A stretch of DNA of 31,449 bases, taken from NCBI GenBank assembly GCA_041748175.1, contig JBGTDU010000114.1:1-31449 (forward strand), given 5' to 3'. Origin of the DNA: JAHEJB01 sp041748175. GTDB taxonomy: Bacteria > Bacteroidota > Rhodothermia > Rhodothermales > Rubricoccaceae. Below, one piece after another: positions 31,291-31,449 of the stretch (position 1 is its first letter; the number at the start of each line of letters is the position of its first letter). Under the pieces are notes generated by a model. That model worked only from the letters and a program-made list of their open reading frames with translations. It had not been told where the DNA came from and did not search any database. The translations under genes were made by a program, and so were the position numbers.

Positions 31291-31449
31291 CGTGTTCTCG
31301 ATCCGCGACGGGTAGCGCTAATCGGCCTCGTCGCCGATGTAGCCGTTGAACTGCTCAACGAGGGTTCCGACTTCCTCGCGGGCTTCGTTGTAATCGTCCA
31401 CCCGCAGGCGTACTTCCGCGCGCCGGATCAGCCTGCGCTCCTCAGCGGC
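31291..31449 (-). pseudogene. Truncated second copy of the DUF4349 gene (continues past window end)
   Basis: Read on the minus strand, RRLIRRAEVRLRVDDYNEAR, then EEVGTLVEQFNGYIGDEAD, a TAG, and RYPSRIENT match the intact DUF4349 protein with a few changes. By eye about 85-90 percent of bases match 30099-30257. Similarity ends abruptly at 31291. The stop at 31318-31320 replaces a Gln codon. The 5' part of this copy is outside the window. Confidence 0.8.

Noticed and set aside
1..31449. CRISPR array, rRNA or prophage genes
   Set aside because: No regularly spaced direct repeats, no rRNA sequence and no phage structural or integrase genes were found on reading both strands.

Overview
The window looks like a chromosomal segment of a high-GC member of the Bacteroidota/Rhodothermota side of the FCB group, most like the order Rhodothermales. 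The grounds are two secreted proteins with type IX secretion (Por) C-terminal sorting domains, a FatA-type acyl-ACP thioesterase, start codons that mostly lack Shine-Dalgarno sequences, and GC-rich palindromic repeats between and even inside genes. This is inference from content; there is no rRNA or marker gene to fix the taxonomy.

Layout. 1-1602: end of a probable TPR-type protein, a DUF1328 membrane peptide with its terminator, and an AcuI/YhdH-type quinone oxidoreductase. 1603-6040: an accessory stretch with an orphan YgiT/MqsA-like antitoxin, a diverged copy of the acuI 3' end, a NucS-like nuclease, VOC and TfoX-domain proteins, an inverted-repeat element, an apparently intact HigB/HigA-like toxin-antitoxin pair, a stop-interrupted gene, a scrap of an FAD oxidoreductase, and a decayed PIN toxin with its partner. 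6083-11862: two divergent units, ridA plus two overlapping FAD oxidoreductases on the minus strand, and a GcvT-like aminomethyltransferase plus an IclR regulator on the plus strand. Together these suggest a regulated route for oxidising an amine or N-methyl compound. 11920-14475: a Bax-inhibitor-1 membrane protein, a repeat element, the thioesterase and a DUF6265 protein. 14502-19020: a tyrosine/homogentisate catabolic unit (HPPD, HGD, then an acyl-CoA synthetase). 19146-22823: a small protein, a BNR-propeller T9SS cargo and a frameshifted parallel-beta-helix T9SS cargo. 22892-27542: a GNAT acetyltransferase, a small Cys/His ORF, a flavin-dependent halogenase-like protein, a voltage-gated-type potassium channel with a zinc-ribbon tail, and a glycosyltransferase. 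27695-29093: tRNA-Met(CAT) and DNA polymerase III delta'. 29158-31449: a small membrane protein, a DUF4349 lipoprotein, a scrambled toxin-antitoxin cluster, and a truncated second DUF4349 copy running off the end.

The most notable signal is structural. In three separate places (acuI, the FAD oxidoreductase, DUF4349) toxin-antitoxin genes or remnants lie between an intact gene and a diverged, same-orientation partial copy of that gene. In addition, a 162-nt multi-hairpin GC-rich element sits in frame inside an FAD oxidoreductase and adds about 54 residues without breaking the frame, like the coding palindromic elements known from Rickettsia. Several broken genes differ from an intact frame by a single base in a homopolymer, so assembly error should be excluded before they are called pseudogenes.
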